Of a DNA stretch of 64,000 bases, positions 1 to 11,085 are shown in pieces. Made by a program: the position numbers and the translations under genes. This DNA comes from Capillidium heterosporum (taxonomy: Eukaryota > Entomophthoromycota > Entomophthoromycetes > Entomophthorales > Capillidiaceae), in contig WBMQ01000002.1 of assembly GCA_016630905.1 (NCBI GenBank), positions 2,542,001 through 2,606,000 on the forward strand, in the 5' to 3' direction. The notes under the pieces are model-generated. The model did no database searches and was not told the DNA's origin. It saw nothing but the letters and a program-made list of their open reading frames with translations. Numbering within the stretch: the stretch's first letter is position 1; each line of letters begins with the position of its first letter.

Positions 1-1
1 T

Positions 2-652
2 TTATTCCGTCAGACTTGCGATCCTAACTATTACCTTACTACTGATGCTCAACTACTTAAAATCTTTACTGATCTGAAAGTCTATTTTGATGTAAATTTG
101 AAAAGCTGCGATACCTATGACGCTTCGACGAACTTTGATATCACTACAAACTGTAGCCTTCCCATTAATCTAAAAGGTAGCCTTTTATTGTTTCGCACAC
201 TAGTTGCTTTTGCTTTACTGGAAAGTGAGTTTCCAAGTGACGCCTTCACTTTGGAAGTCTTGAAGTTGGTTTACAAGTTGAAGTTACATATAGAAGAGAA
301 GTTTGGACTAGATAAGCAAGTCCTATCCGATGATTTTATGGAGGCTTACGGCTTGATATTAGTCATTTTAGATGACTCCAGGTTTCAGTCGAGTTTAGTT
401 AGCTTTAGGAATAGAGTCTATGGAAGTTTGGACGATTTGGGATGTAGTAAAGATGAGTTGATTGGTGAGGAGGAGGTGCTTTCTAATTTGAGTTCTTTCT
501 CGGCTTCCTCGCCCAGCTCCTTAAGTTCAGAAGGAATAGTCACTCCCATTAGCTTGAATAACTTTACCTTTTTGGATGCTGATATTCAAGGTACTAAGTT
601 CATAATTGCACCAGTAGTTAAAAGTAATGTTAATTTAAGCTGTCAGTTCTAA
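2..652 (+). CDS. C-terminal part of an unidentified protein, cut by the window edge
   Basis: The frame is open from the first complete codon of the window to the TAA at 650-652 (216 codons), and no in-frame ATG near the left edge looks like a start, so this is the 3' end of a longer gene. The fragment has a helical, Leu-rich middle with short motifs such as LLLFRTLVAFALLE and VLKLVYKLKLHIEEKFG, then a Ser-rich stretch (SSFSASSPSSLSSE). A helical region followed by a Ser-rich tail is compatible with the C-terminal part of a fungal transcription factor, but no diagnostic motif is visible and I assign no function. An A/T-rich 3' flank with AATAAA-like sequence follows at about 669. Confidence 0.6.
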   Translation, partial: LFRQTCDPNYYLTTDAQLLKIFTDLKVYFDVNLKSCDTYDASTNFDITTNCSLPINLKGSLLLFRTLVAFALLESEFPSDAFTLEVLKLVYKLKLHIEEKFGLDKQVLSDDFMEAYGLILVILDDSRFQSSLVSFRNRVYGSLDDLGCSKDELIGEEEVLSNLSSFSASSPSSLSSEGIVTPISLNNFTFLDADIQGTKFIIAPVVKSNVNLSCQF

Positions 653-1830
653 GAATTCTCTATTTGGATCAATAAATGTGTATATAGTGCTTTATATTGA
701 TACGTATATACCTAAATTGTACCTTTGTATATTTTGGATGAGTAGGTAGGTGTAGGACAATGTGATGGGAATTCCAATCTTTTAAACTTGCACCCGCTTA
801 TAAAAAGTTCAAGCTTCCCGGAAGATGCCTGGTTTGGTTAAAGCTAATGCAAAAAATGCGGTTACCAAAGGACTAAGTTAAGGTTTATGCGAGGGCTAGA
901 CATCTGTATCCGGATATCGTAAAATATTTAATTGGTAAGGTGGGTGGTGTTAGTAAACAGATTGTTGCTTTCAGCTTTATGGATTGGACTTTGAGTATAG
1001 ATGTAAAGAAAATACGATGGGGAAGTTGAAGCAAAATGTAAGCGATAGTGATGGTTTATGATGATGCTTATAAAAGATAAAGAATATTCAATCAGTTATT
1101 CAATTAGAAAGACAGCTTTTAGCTTGGTTAATAGGCGATGCTTGTATTGAATTTACTAGTTAGAAGTACTGGACAGTTTAATTAATGGATTGTAGTAGTG
1201 CCATTTAAGATTTGTTAATACTAATGTGGATGTGATATTGTAGATTAAGTGCTACATTTCAAGATATGACCACTAGTTTTTACCTTGGAATGGCTTTGAC
1301 TATATATGTTTATGGAACTAACTTTTACGAATTTGATAGAATACTTGATTCTATCACGTCTCACCACATCTACATCCACTTTTAAATTGTCAGGCAACAT
1401 CTCAAAATAAGGTAAAGGTAAATTACAGAGCTATCAAGCATTACTTGACAAAGAGATGTAGCTGTATAATAAGTTTAATTGAACTGCAAACTCAAGTATT
1501 CACTAACCTTACTGATGATAATGAATAGAAATATTCGAAATAATATAGTGTATAAGTATCCTATTTTAGATACATATACAGCTCTATCCCGAATTCATAC
1601 AACACCACAACTAAACGTCACTTTAAATTAAATTACCTCAGTTTATAACTATTTTAGGTATAGGCAAAATAATTATTTAAAGATGATAGAATAAATTACG
1701 TAATTTATCCTATTAACTTTACTCCAAGCTAAAAATTTGAACCTTGGCTACAAGTTATTTCAAACTTTTGTCCAACTCTCAAGCTTATAGAAGTCCAAAC
1801 CCACATCAGCCAGAGTTTAAAATAGAGAAC
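653..1830. other. Gene-poor stretch, possible decayed coding remnant
   Basis: No convincing gene. Around 884-1030 a short forward open stretch reads VYARARHLYPDIVKYLIG before a stop, which could be a decayed coding segment, but I cannot name a family. The rest is AT-rich and closed in all frames. Confidence 0.4.
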
Positions 1831-3008
1831 ATGGAACCTACCAAGGATGATTTAAAGAAACCTACAACCCAATCGCAGCTCCAATCCCAACTTCATTCTC
1901 AAATTCAAACCCATATTCAAACTCAAGCCCAAACTCCAAATGCAGCCTCAACTCCAACAGCAGCGACCCCAACAACTCCCTCCACCCCCTCCAAACGACC
2001 TAATAAAACTCGACGACTTACCACAAAGAACCCCCAACTCCTTTCCTTAAAAGATAGACTTTACGCCTCAGTACCTTCCCGTTCCAAGTACAGTATCCCT
2101 ATAGAAGCTTTGAAGCCTTTAGCACAACCAACACAGCAAGCACCCTTGTTACCACAATCTTTCAACACCTCCAACATCAACACCACTACAAACTCCAACT
2201 CTATTTTTAATGCTGAGGTCAAAAATCAGTTCAATAAGTTGAATTTGGAACTCGATATCAGCAAGGATACCATAATAAAAAACCTACTCAACTACAAGCC
2301 TTGGCAGAATTTTAATAACAGCGCCAACAAAAGCAACAAAGTTCGCATAAGTAAACAGGTGGAGGCAGCAAAAGTAACCGTAGAAAGTAAGGAAGAGCAG
2401 GTAGAAAAGGAAAGGTTGAAGTTGGAGTTTGAACGTCTGAAACAAGTGCCGGTGGTTGTGGAGCATAATTTGTTGATAAAACAAAGGCAAGTATAGTTTT
2501 CAAATTATTTTTAATATTTTGAAATATCTTAGGTTTCAAAAGCAACTTGATTTGGACCAGAAATTGATATTGGAACCCAACTTGGATACCTTCAAAGATT
2601 TTAAGGATGGATTCGAGCGCTTAATTCCTTACCACATCTACCAGAATGTCCTAGATCCACAACAGGAAACGTGGTGTAAAGGTAAAATTTCATTTCTTTA
2701 TATTATCACTATTCTATTTCCCTATCTTTTTGATTCAATTTGCTTCTCTTTGAAATAGATATTATAAATATATATTGAATGAGCTCAAAAAATTAGAACA
2801 AGTCGAACTAAGCTGGACAAGTATCGGAACCAGGTTACCCAAATTGAAGAGTAGGTTAATGGAGGTGGAACGCAAGAGTTTGAAAAAGGTACTATTTAAA
2901 AAATTATCTGCGATGTTTACCTTTTGTCTTTGTTCTGTTTTATAGCATTTTGTAGAGAGTAAGACTACTCAAACTTTGATTGATCGACTCATATTGGATA
3001 ATTTGTAA
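1831..3008 (+). CDS. GLTSCR1-domain protein (SWI/SNF-type chromatin remodelling subunit candidate)
   Basis: Four exons are proposed: 1831-2486, 2533-2681, about 2797-2888 and 2946-3008. The start is the first ATG (MEPTKDDLKK); the same frame is open further upstream without an ATG. Residues 11-56 are Gln/Thr/Pro-rich and probably disordered; a basic patch (SKRPNKTRR) follows, then LKDRLY (73-78) and SKYSIPIEAL (85-94). After a charged coiled segment, the C-terminus carries the pattern of the GLTSCR1/BICRA conserved region (PF15249): DQKLILEPN, then FERLIPYHIYQN, then TRLPKLKSRLMEVE and IDRLILDN. In animals that domain defines a subunit of the non-canonical BAF complex, so a nuclear chromatin role is inferred. 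The first intron keeps frame only with a GC donor (GCAAGT). The third exon's 5' edge is uncertain (an earlier AG at 2758-2759 is an alternative acceptor). A protein at 51.7-52.4 kb shares the LKDRLY and SKYxIPxEAL motifs. Confidence 0.65.
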
Positions 3009-4156
3009 GTTAAAGTTATTGATTTAATCTTGGCAGCGTTGTTCTGTATTTGAGGCAAGCAGCTTGGGCACCAACCTTTTTAGTTTGGATAAACCAATTT
3101 TAGATCGATTTAACTTTATCAGTTGAAAGGTAGGGAGACATAAGTCATAAACTACTGACTTTCACTGTGCCGATACCAAGGGTATTTAGTTGACCAAGCT
3201 ATTAAAGTTAAACCTGATGACTTTTTGCTACTTATTTTTCTATTTTTATATACAGAATGCCACCATATCCTTATAATACCAACAATAGCAATATCTAACT
3301 ATGGTTTTGAAGTAAAAATGGGAAGGAATAAAGTAAGTGTAATAAAGCTTTGGCAGATAAGCTTCATCTGTAATAGGCTATTTTAAAATTCCTAAAAGGT
3401 AAGATTGTCAATTTGACTCAAATGAAGCTAAGGACTTTTGATTGAAATAGACTTGTTGTCTACAGAGAAGAAACTATATAATGTATTCACTATATTTTTA
3501 TTCGTCTTTAAGTCATTGGCTTCACAAACTACTATTTGAAAATATTCGTCTATGCAAGATTGGGGGTCCAACACTTTCAAACTTCAAAAATGTATCTATT
3601 TTACAAGTTTTAATATACTAACTTTATCTTAAAAATTGTGCCGTTTTATATTTATATTGAAGTGTCTTCAGCCCATCTTGTAATTTGGTTTGGGGCTGTT
3701 ACCAAATTTAGTTTTGAAAACAACGGTCCCCGCTAGGACATCCTTCCGACTTGTCGACCGTAAGTAGTATCTAAGTCAGTAATACCCAAGCTGTTGTGGG
3801 GTCCAGATACATGAAAATAGAGTTTAGGAACTGTGCTATTGAATCACAATTTTACAATTCGGAAAAACTGTACAATGATGGTACACAGACCTCTAAATAT
3901 TTTACATGTAGTACGACATTATAGGTAGAAATTATATAGGTTTATGGGACTATAATTTATTTGGATGAAGACTTCGTAACCAAGTAACTTTTCGATAAGA
4001 TCAAATAAATATAAGACCTTCCCTCCAAGCTACTTTGATTACAAAGTAAAGGATTAATTATGAGTATTTTGATGGTATGATATGAATAAATAAGGTTGGG
4101 TCAAGTTGGATTATAAAGTCGATGATTGAAAGTAAATCCTTCATTGTCAAGTCACC
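3009..4156. other. Intergenic, nothing recognised
   Basis: Separates two convergent genes (GLTSCR1-domain gene forward, CAP gene reverse). No reading frame, RNA gene or clear repeat was seen. Confidence 0.5.
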
Positions 4157-4894
4157 CTACTGAGACCCAAACAACTGAGTCCAGAAACCATTGACGTTAG
4201 CAGCCCCAAACTCAGTAGCCTTAGGATCCAATATATTTCTTAAATGGCCTGGCGAGTTGATCCACATATCCATAACTTTGTCTACTGAGTTGGCACCAGC
4301 CGCTACATTTTCCGACAAGTTACCGGCATTGTAACCGACACGTTCAGCGCGTTCCGAATGGTCGCTACCATCACTGCCAGTGTGTGACATGTTGCCGTTA
4401 CTAGCTTGATCTTGGCTGTGATCTTGAGCTGCGGCGATGAGTTGATCATTGTATTGGAGGGGCTGCAAGCCTTCCGACTCGCGGATCTCGTTGACTCGGA
4501 CTAACATCTCCTGCATGTCGAACCCGGCCTCGTTATTACCATAGGATTTAGCGCCTCGTTGGCTGCGTTGCGATCGTGGATTTTGAGGTCTTTCGTAGTT
4601 GTCTTGGGCTTGTTCGGGTTGGTATTGGGCTTGAGGTTGTTGCTCCGGCTGGATTTGAGGTTGGGGTTGAGGCTGAGAACTCTGTTCGACTACATTCTCC
4701 TGACTAAATGGGTTGATAGTTGGTGGATTCTGTGATGGTTGGTTAGGGTTGACTTCGGTAACTACGACGATCACTTCGCCAGGATTGGGCCCTTGCTCGG
4801 TAGTTACTACCTCCTCAGGTCTAACTGGGATGCTTAGGACAGTCGCTGCCAACAAGCTGAGGATGACTAGCAGAAGTTTGAATCTTGGTACCAT
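4157..4894 (-). CDS. Secreted CAP-superfamily (SCP/PR-1-like) protein
   Basis: 245 aa, single exon. The ATG at 4894 (MVPRFKLLL) is chosen because the five codons upstream begin with TTG. Residues 1-21 form a signal peptide (KLLLVILSLLAATVLS). Residues about 65-120 are a Gln/Pro-rich low-complexity linker with a basic end (RSQRSQRG). The CAP domain spans about 128-245 with the family's key motifs: HSQDQ, NMSHTG, SENVAAG, WINSPGHLRNIL and a final WTQLFG. The two His and the Glu that line the CAP cavity are present, and the sequence resembles the compact bacterial/fungal YkwD-like type rather than plant PR-1. Fungal CAP proteins act outside the cell, in sterol or lipid binding and in host interaction; the exact ligand here is unknown. 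A TATA-like element lies upstream at about 5013-5023. Confidence 0.9.
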   Translation of the reverse strand: MVPRFKLLLVILSLLAATVLSIPVRPEEVVTTEQGPNPGEVIVVVTEVNPNQPSQNPPTINPFSQENVVEQSSQPQPQPQIQPEQQPQAQYQPEQAQDNYERPQNPRSQRSQRGAKSYGNNEAGFDMQEMLVRVNEIRESEGLQPLQYNDQLIAAAQDHSQDQASNGNMSHTGSDGSDHSERAERVGYNAGNLSENVAAGANSVDKVMDMWINSPGHLRNILDPKATEFGAANVNGFWTQLFGSQ

Positions 4895-5012
4895 CTTTAA
4901 AGTGCTCAATAGGATGCTCGAATGGGTTGAATGGAAATGGATGAGGGTGGGTAGATGAGTTGAATTGGATTAGATAAAAGATAAAATTGAAGAAGTTGGA
5001 GGTAGGAAGGTA

Positions 5013-5023
5013 GTTTATAAATA
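5013..5023 (-). promoter_or_regulatory. TATA-like element upstream of the CAP gene
   Basis: Reads TATTTATAAAC on the reverse strand, about 120 bp before the CAP start codon. The same TATAAA-type core sits upstream of several other genes in this window. Confidence 0.4.
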
Positions 5024-7008
5024 TTTTCTGTAGGTTTATAATTACAATTTGCCTTTAAAATTTCAATTAATTGTATTGAACGGCAACGGTCACATATAGT
5101 GCAAAATTAACAAGTTGAAACGTAGTACTTGCTATCGAACTTGGCCTAAGGAAACTGTTCCATCGAATAGCTATTGGAAGTAGGGTAATTAACTTTCTTT
5201 TAGTTTTGGGACTCCACGTTGGTAATTTGGACCATTAACTACCCCATAATAAATTACAATCCAACTTAAATTCTAAATAGTTATACGATAAAGTAGTATG
5301 AATTAACTTTTCAACAACCGAAAAATTGTTGCAAATATTTTTAACGTCTATAAACTTAACCCCACTTTGCCATGTGGCTTAGTTTAGTCTATACTGGAGG
5401 TCAGAACACTACTGCTTTTTTATAATGGAAGTGGACTAAAACAAATGGCTACTATTGAAATACTGAAGCTTTCATATTACGGTATAATTTAACTGTGTAG
5501 GTAAATATTGAAACAGATAGTAGATGCTTCAGCTGGTTGAGTTGGGTTGATAAATTTGCCTCCATAGAGTTGTTCCAAGGTTCGAATGTCTTAGTTAAAA
5601 GTGGGGTAAAGCTAAATGGAATTGGATGTCTTATTTCGTAAATGGCTTGGAGATATATCTTGTAAGTGGTATGAAACGTAGGCTGCAGTATATCAAATCA
5701 TCTAACACCTTGATATAGTAAGTTCATCTTGGTCAAGTACAGTATCTTGGATTGGAAAATTGTCGGTGTATCTAATAAGATAGTTTTGTAATTTCGATCA
5801 ATAATATAAGATCGTTTGCTGAATTTGACTCATTTTCAAAGGCTACCTCCTAAGTTGCACAATTTGTATACTATGAAGTAGTCAGCTACATTATGTTTGA
5901 AATTAGCTGAATCAATTAAGCAACAATTTATAATTAATGAATGCTACATATCAATTTTCGAACCCAGTAGTCGTTTATTTAGGATAAAATACAACTGCTA
6001 TAGCGTAGCATCAGATGAAGGTAGTAAGAATACTTTATTTACTTTAATATATATATAGGAATGATTTCGTAATTAATTGGATAGGCATATATGTCGACTG
6101 ACAGCTATAAATTGTCAAAAGCATATCATCTCTACTATATCATTGGAATGTTCGATATTGAAGCCACCTTTATCAAGATAGAATTGGCGGCCTTGAATAT
6201 GCTTTATCCAAAGTGTATAACAAGCTTCACTTGAAAAAATGTAGCATTTTTTAAAGATCTTCTATCCATACGGTTAACATATCTAAGTTTTACTAATATT
6301 ATATCTATCTTATGGTTTGAAAAAATTAAAACACACTTCGAATACACGCCTATACTACAATTATTACAATGAAAGCTATCATCTTTCAAAATTTATTTTA
6401 TTACGTCGTTTAAGTACATCCATTTACTAAATCTCAGTTTTAATTTCAGAACAGGTCAATAGGAATACTTCAATTCTAAGGTGAAGTAGACTAGATTTAT
6501 CCCAGCTTAAAGTTGCTTAAATTCTGGTGTTCCTATAGCTTTTGCATTTACCTCATTATACATTGATTGGTAATATATCCAAATATATTATGCCTTACTC
6601 CCCTTTTAGATCTACAAAATATAATTCACCGAAATCTCCTTCCAAAACATAGTTAGTGGCAAGTTTTACCAATTCGCAACTGAGAACACGAACTCTATCC
6701 AATCCAAAGTCTCGGTACATACCAGTTGAGCACGATATATATGAAATCTATTTTTATATACTGAAGCAGGTCTATTCTTCGGGTAAACGTACATTTTTAC
6801 AACATATTCGAGTTAAAACGAGGGATAGCTTGTAGTTATTGAACGAACAACCTGCAGATTTATACTAAATCTTTATAATGTGATAAAGACTTACATGGTA
6901 AACTTGAACTTCGACTTAGGAACAATTTTTCCATCGTTATACCACTCTATAGCTGTAAAGCTTTCTTTTCAACTACTACTATTCGCCTAGTTTTTAAAAC
7001 AACCAAAC
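5024..7008. other. Long intergenic region, nothing recognised
   Basis: About 2 kb of AT-rich sequence between the divergent CAP gene and receptor A. Short open stretches (for example about 6204-6389 reverse) have the composition of chance ORFs. No RNA gene or repeat array was seen. Confidence 0.5.
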
Positions 7009-8226
7009 ATGGAGATGGAAGGCGAGCAGCAGATGGATCCGACAATGGTCATCTTACGTCAGGTAGCTCCGATAATCAAAATAATAGCATTGGCTCTAGC
7101 ATCGTTCTCCTTTCTACTTATGGGTATACTATGTAAGTTTCTTTATCAATTATCGACTAACATATAAAAGTCTTCTTCAAGCGAAATTTAGTCAACCGCA
7201 TCAGCTTGCGCCTACAAGCTGGGGTAGCATTAATTGATGTAACAAACCACTTGGTTGGTTTGTACGTAATTTACTTCCCAGCCGGCCCCATCTGCAGCTT
7301 CATAGGGTTCTGGAGAGTGTTTGGACTGCAGATATACTGTTACCTCAACATAACTATCGTTTTAAACTTGCACCTGGTCTTTTTGAGGAACCAGGCTTTC
7401 AATCCCAAATGGGAATGGTTCTACTGGACGGCACCGGTTGTCATCGGCCTTATATGTGGACTGCCACCCTATGGTAGTCTTTTTATTTTACAGTTACTAA
7501 TTTTTAAATAGTACTTGACCTATATGGTCCTGACTTTACCGGTGTTTGTGGGTTCAAAAAGGAGAACCCAAATAGCAAGCTATTGAATTTTGGATTGGTC
7601 GCCATCCCTGAGATTGTAACCGTCTTATACTGTTTCGTTATAGCGGTTCAAGTCATCGTCAAATTGAACCGGAACTTGAATTCCATTAGATCGGCCGCCT
7701 TCTACACCTTTTCCAGTAATACCAACACGGCTAGCTTGCAGCAGAAGTTCATCAAGAAGCTGATACTTAGGATGTAAGTTATAAACTCAGCCTAAATTTA
7801 AACACTCATTTAGTTCAATCTACCCTATTTTCTGTATAATTTGTCTATCGGGATCCATTGTCCACAATATTTTGGCCATCTCAAACATTACCATCTTTCC
7901 CATCATTTTTTGGGCTGCTATGGGAACTGGTACTCTCTACTAGATTTAAAAGACTCATTTTTCGTAGAATCCATCGGTATCTTCAACTGCATTGCTTTCT
8001 TACAGGACCCTACCTTCCATATCGCTATTAAGCAATGCTACAAGAGCTTGAAGAAACTTAATGGGGAGGACTTTAATACCCAAAATGCCAACAGTAAGCT
8101 ATTTTGTAACGTAAATTTTGTTGATAGTTTTGGGTAGTTGCGTTCGGGTACATCAATAATCGGATCGAAGATGGCAGTTTGGAATCTACTACCAAAGTGT
8201 TACTGGATAACACCAAGGCGCTTTAA
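7009..8226 (+). CDS. Seven-TM G-protein-coupled receptor-like protein, copy A (intact)
   Basis: Six exons: 7009-7132, 7171-7473, 7512-7773, 7814-7929, 7968-8093, 8138-8226, joining to 340 codons (339 aa). All introns are GT-AG and 38-44 nt, except that the last acceptor is chosen as the second AG because it keeps the frame open. Hydrophobic segments: TM1 22-44, TM2 57-77, TM3 82-113, TM4 124-143, TM5 168-194, TM6 231-252, TM7 about 255-284. Cys83 at the top of TM3 and Cys155 in the second outer loop could form the classical receptor disulphide. FWRVFG (88-93) marks TM3, and TM7 ends in NCIAFLQDPTF, a DPxxF version of the rhodopsin NPxxY motif. The topology fits a plasma-membrane receptor; ligand and G protein are unknown. 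It is the least rearranged of five family members in the window (others at 22.8, 25.4, 28.8 and 34.1 kb). Confidence 0.85.
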
Positions 8227-8836
8227 TTAACTAATATTAAGTAAACTTCTATATGTTATATAATTTTTTTATATTAGTTATTTATTTATTCAAAGTACAT
8301 TGCTATCAACCCATATCTACTAGATACCTTCATCTAAGCTACCTCTTATTCAAAAATTTAATACTAATATACTTACAAAGGGTAAAGTAGCCTTACTGTA
8401 CCCTTACTTGAAAATTGAACAAAGCCGCTCCTATATATAGGTTCATTTAAAACCTCATCTGAGACTTGGCCACTCTATTATTTATATATATGACATCGAG
8501 AAATGTACTTTTAATGTTAAACTACCAACTTTTGTACATTTTTCTTCTGTCATGCCTGTATTAAAGTACGAACCAAGTGTCTAATATGGAAAATATATAT
8601 AGTAGCTACAGAAGCTTATCAATTTAAATAGCTGTCTCATGCTGTACATTTTTAAATTAGTAGTCTCCTATGTACAAAATTTCAAAGTACTCGATTTTGC
8701 TGCGATGTAATTTTATATATCTCTGTACTTTATTAAAATACTATATATAAAGAACCATAAATACATGTACTAAGAATGAAATTTGTAGTAGGTGCCTAAA
8801 ACGAAAATAAACCATATATTTACGGGCAATTGATAA
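8227..8836. other. Intergenic, AT-rich
   Basis: Follows receptor A. Repeated TATATA-type tracts; no gene seen. Confidence 0.45.
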
Positions 8837-9175
8837 GCAGGTTGCTGCTGCAGGATTGAAAGCCACTGGGACCGATGCCATTGTGATGAATATTGTCATG
8901 GAATATGGAAATTTGGGCATAACAGTTGTAGTTGTCCAGCTAAAGCAACTATCAATGTCATAGCCTTGTTTTTAACTAAAATAGACGACAATCTCAACCA
9001 CTACATCCCATCTTCTATAACCACCGAAGTTACGAAATCCAAATTCGTCGTATCCACAAAACTACCTATAGTACATTCGGTTGAGGACATTGGGTTTGTA
9101 ATTTCTAGGTTGGATAAAAGTAAAGCCACAGCAGCTTTAGCTAAGATGAAGACTACAGTGATGATTTCGAATTAG
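8837..9175 (+). pseudogene. Cys/His-rich coding relic without a start
   Basis: An open stretch of 112 codons with no usable ATG runs to a TAG at 9173-9175. Its first part is strikingly rich in Cys and His (CRIESHWDRCHCDEYCHG, then FGHNSCSCPAK), as in a small metal-binding or disulphide-rich domain, followed by an ordinary soluble-looking tail (KIDDNLNHYIPSS and on). The upstream part of the gene is absent or too decayed to see, so this is most likely the last exon of a dead gene. No family is recognised. Confidence 0.35.
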
Positions 9176-9529
9176 AACTCTTTATAGAAATTTAATAGAC
9201 TTGAAAATAAGTATACTTTGAATTTATATTTGTCTTCAGTAATAGTATACTATTTAAAATTGGCATTAACTTTTTGATTCATGTTAACAGATATACATTA
9301 GCTATCAAAGTAGCATATCAAACTTTGATAAAATTTGTTCGTGATCATCCCAATAAAGATTTGTCAAGAGAAGGCTTTATTGTTATATTACTATACATCA
9401 GTTATTTTCAAAAGAACTATAATAAAAATCAGTTTATAAAACATACTAAGGTAAAACTTTGAGCCAGATACCATAATCCTTAATCAATAAACTTTCAAAA
9501 TCTAATTCAAATATAAAAAACATATAGTG
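9176..9529. other. Intergenic, nothing recognised
   Basis: AT-rich. A 62-codon forward open stretch at 9274-9462 has no ATG at its start and no recognisable content. Confidence 0.4.
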
Positions 9530-9838
9530 CTATTGGGCTAAAGTGGCAACTATGGTAGTTATAGCAATCGGAACAGCATGAGTTAAGTTGGATCTAACAT
9601 CGAAGGAACCAGTTAAGTTTATCAGTCTTGTTAGTGGATTTGGTATTGGTACTTTCGACTTTCTTGTTCGTATCTTCAACCTTTTTATCAATTTATTGAT
9701 AGATTAGACCTTCAAGGTCTCAGTACCTTTGGCAGTGCTGGTGGTAGCAGCTGCGTTGGTGGTAGATTTTCCTTCATCTTTGGCGTTCTGAACAGCTACT
9801 AGGATTAAAGTGATGGCGAGTAAGGTAGCAAACTTTAT
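9530..9838 (-). pseudogene. Dead copy of the small GPI-type secreted peptide family
   Basis: Read on the reverse strand, the sequence aligns end to end with the intact peptides at 39.2 and 43.1 kb. The N-terminus reads IKFATLLAITLILVAVQ (the family has MKFTTLIA), so the start ATG is now ATA. A Thr/Ala-rich middle follows, interrupted by a stop. The C-terminus RSNLTHAVPIAITTIVATLA matches the family's RSNVAYAAPAAIAALVAAL tail, the part that would direct GPI attachment. Both ends are preserved, so the whole gene was once present. Confidence 0.7.
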
Positions 9839-11003
9839 CTATGTTGTTTCAGTTCGAATACAATGTTTGAAAATTGAGGAAATGTAAGCGGTAGTTATAG
9901 TTTATAGATGTGGATTGAAATTTTGAGTAAGTTTATTAAGCCATATCTATTGAAAATTTTGCGGTGGTTTAGCGAGTAGATTTAAAATATACATATCTTA
10001 TTATTATAGCTTCCTCTATAGACACTTAAGCACCATTGATGTAATAACTCCAGTGACAAAGTTGTGGACTGTAAACTTCAACTTTATTATTTTATTTTTG
10101 CCAAGTTACCAATACTTTGGAACTATACGTAAAAAAATTTCCTATTTAGAAAAATAATAAGCTGCGACTATAATATATGGATATTCCTATTCATAATTAA
10201 TCAAAAGTTAAGGTTCAACTAAATGTAGTTCGAATATTTTATCTAAATTTAGCTATATGATCCTGGCTTAGATACTATTGATATAAATAAATGCGATGAG
10301 TATATTTATATTTCATTTATACAAGTTTGAAACGCTATTTTTAGCTAATAAGTAAACTTATACTTCTGATCATCAATTTTTCTTGAGCTTTACTGAAATG
10401 AATACACATCCCTTTTGGAAAGTGCTTTTTTCTGTTAAGAAACAGTATTTATGTCTCCAAATAGAACAGTACAGTTATAAATATAGGCTTCTTCACCTAT
10501 ACACTCTAAAAATAGGTGTGCTAGATTTTAGTTTAACTTCCAACATCACAAAATATCGTCTAGTTTACTTTATCATGTATATACGATATATTTACGTATC
10601 ATTTTTACCTGTAGATCCATTCGAAGCTGTAATAACACTTTAAATTATATAAAACTGCTAAAAATATGCGTAGGTAGAAATAATATTAAAAGTTGATGCC
10701 TATACCTTTGAGTAAAGGTAGCTTTTCTTTGGGTATCAACATTTTCTAAGATATGTTGATGGTATATTAATGATTGCCATCAATAGGTCTTCAAAGCTGG
10801 AGTAATGCAAATTAGAAAGAAAACTCAAATATATAAATCAACACTAAATATTAAGTAACAATAACTTATCATATTATAATGACATATAAATAATAACTAT
10901 AGCTAATTAGAAACATAGGCAACTAAAGTAAATGCTATGCAAGCCAAATACTATACATTGATATATCTAAGTTGAGAGGGCTTTCACAAGAGTTTGAGAA
11001 GTA
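9839..11003. other. Intergenic, nothing firm
   Basis: An 81-codon ATG-initiated frame at about 10398-10643 is rich in Tyr/Ile/Leu, as expected from AT-rich noncoding DNA; I do not call it a gene. Confidence 0.4.
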
Positions 11004-11009
11004 GCCGAC

Positions 11010-11052
<43 letters not shown>

Positions 11053-11076
11053 TGCGTTCAATCCGCAGTGTCGGCA
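11004..11076 (+). tRNA. tRNA-Phe (anticodon GAA), copy 1
   Basis: A complete 73-nt cloverleaf without intron. The acceptor stem GCCGACA pairs with TGTCGGC, the D arm is GCTC/GAGC, the anticodon arm TCAGA-CTGAAGA-TCTGA gives GAA, and the T arm is CTGCG-TTCAATC-CGCAG. The discriminator base is A at 11076. The A box (TAGCTCAGTTGGGAGAGC) and B box (GTTCAATCC) promoter elements are present. A T5 run at 11081-11085 is the RNA polymerase III terminator. An identical copy lies at 44619. Confidence 0.97.
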
Positions 11077-11080
11077 TTCC

Positions 11081-11085
11081 TTTTT
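11081..11085 (+). terminator. Pol III terminator of tRNA-Phe copy 1
   Basis: A run of five T four bases after the tRNA's 3' end. Confidence 0.75.

Noticed and set aside
884-1030. Possible HMG-box-like stretch
   Set aside because: Only a few residues resemble the pattern and the frame is short and closed; too weak to name.
7910-7970. Apparent frameshift in receptor A before TM7
   Set aside because: A 38-nt GT-AG intron (7930-7967) at the position conserved in all copies restores the frame; the gene is intact.
10398-10643. ATG-started 81-codon forward frame
   Set aside because: Dominated by Tyr, Ile, Leu, Lys as expected for AT-rich noncoding DNA; no motif, no neighbouring exon signals.
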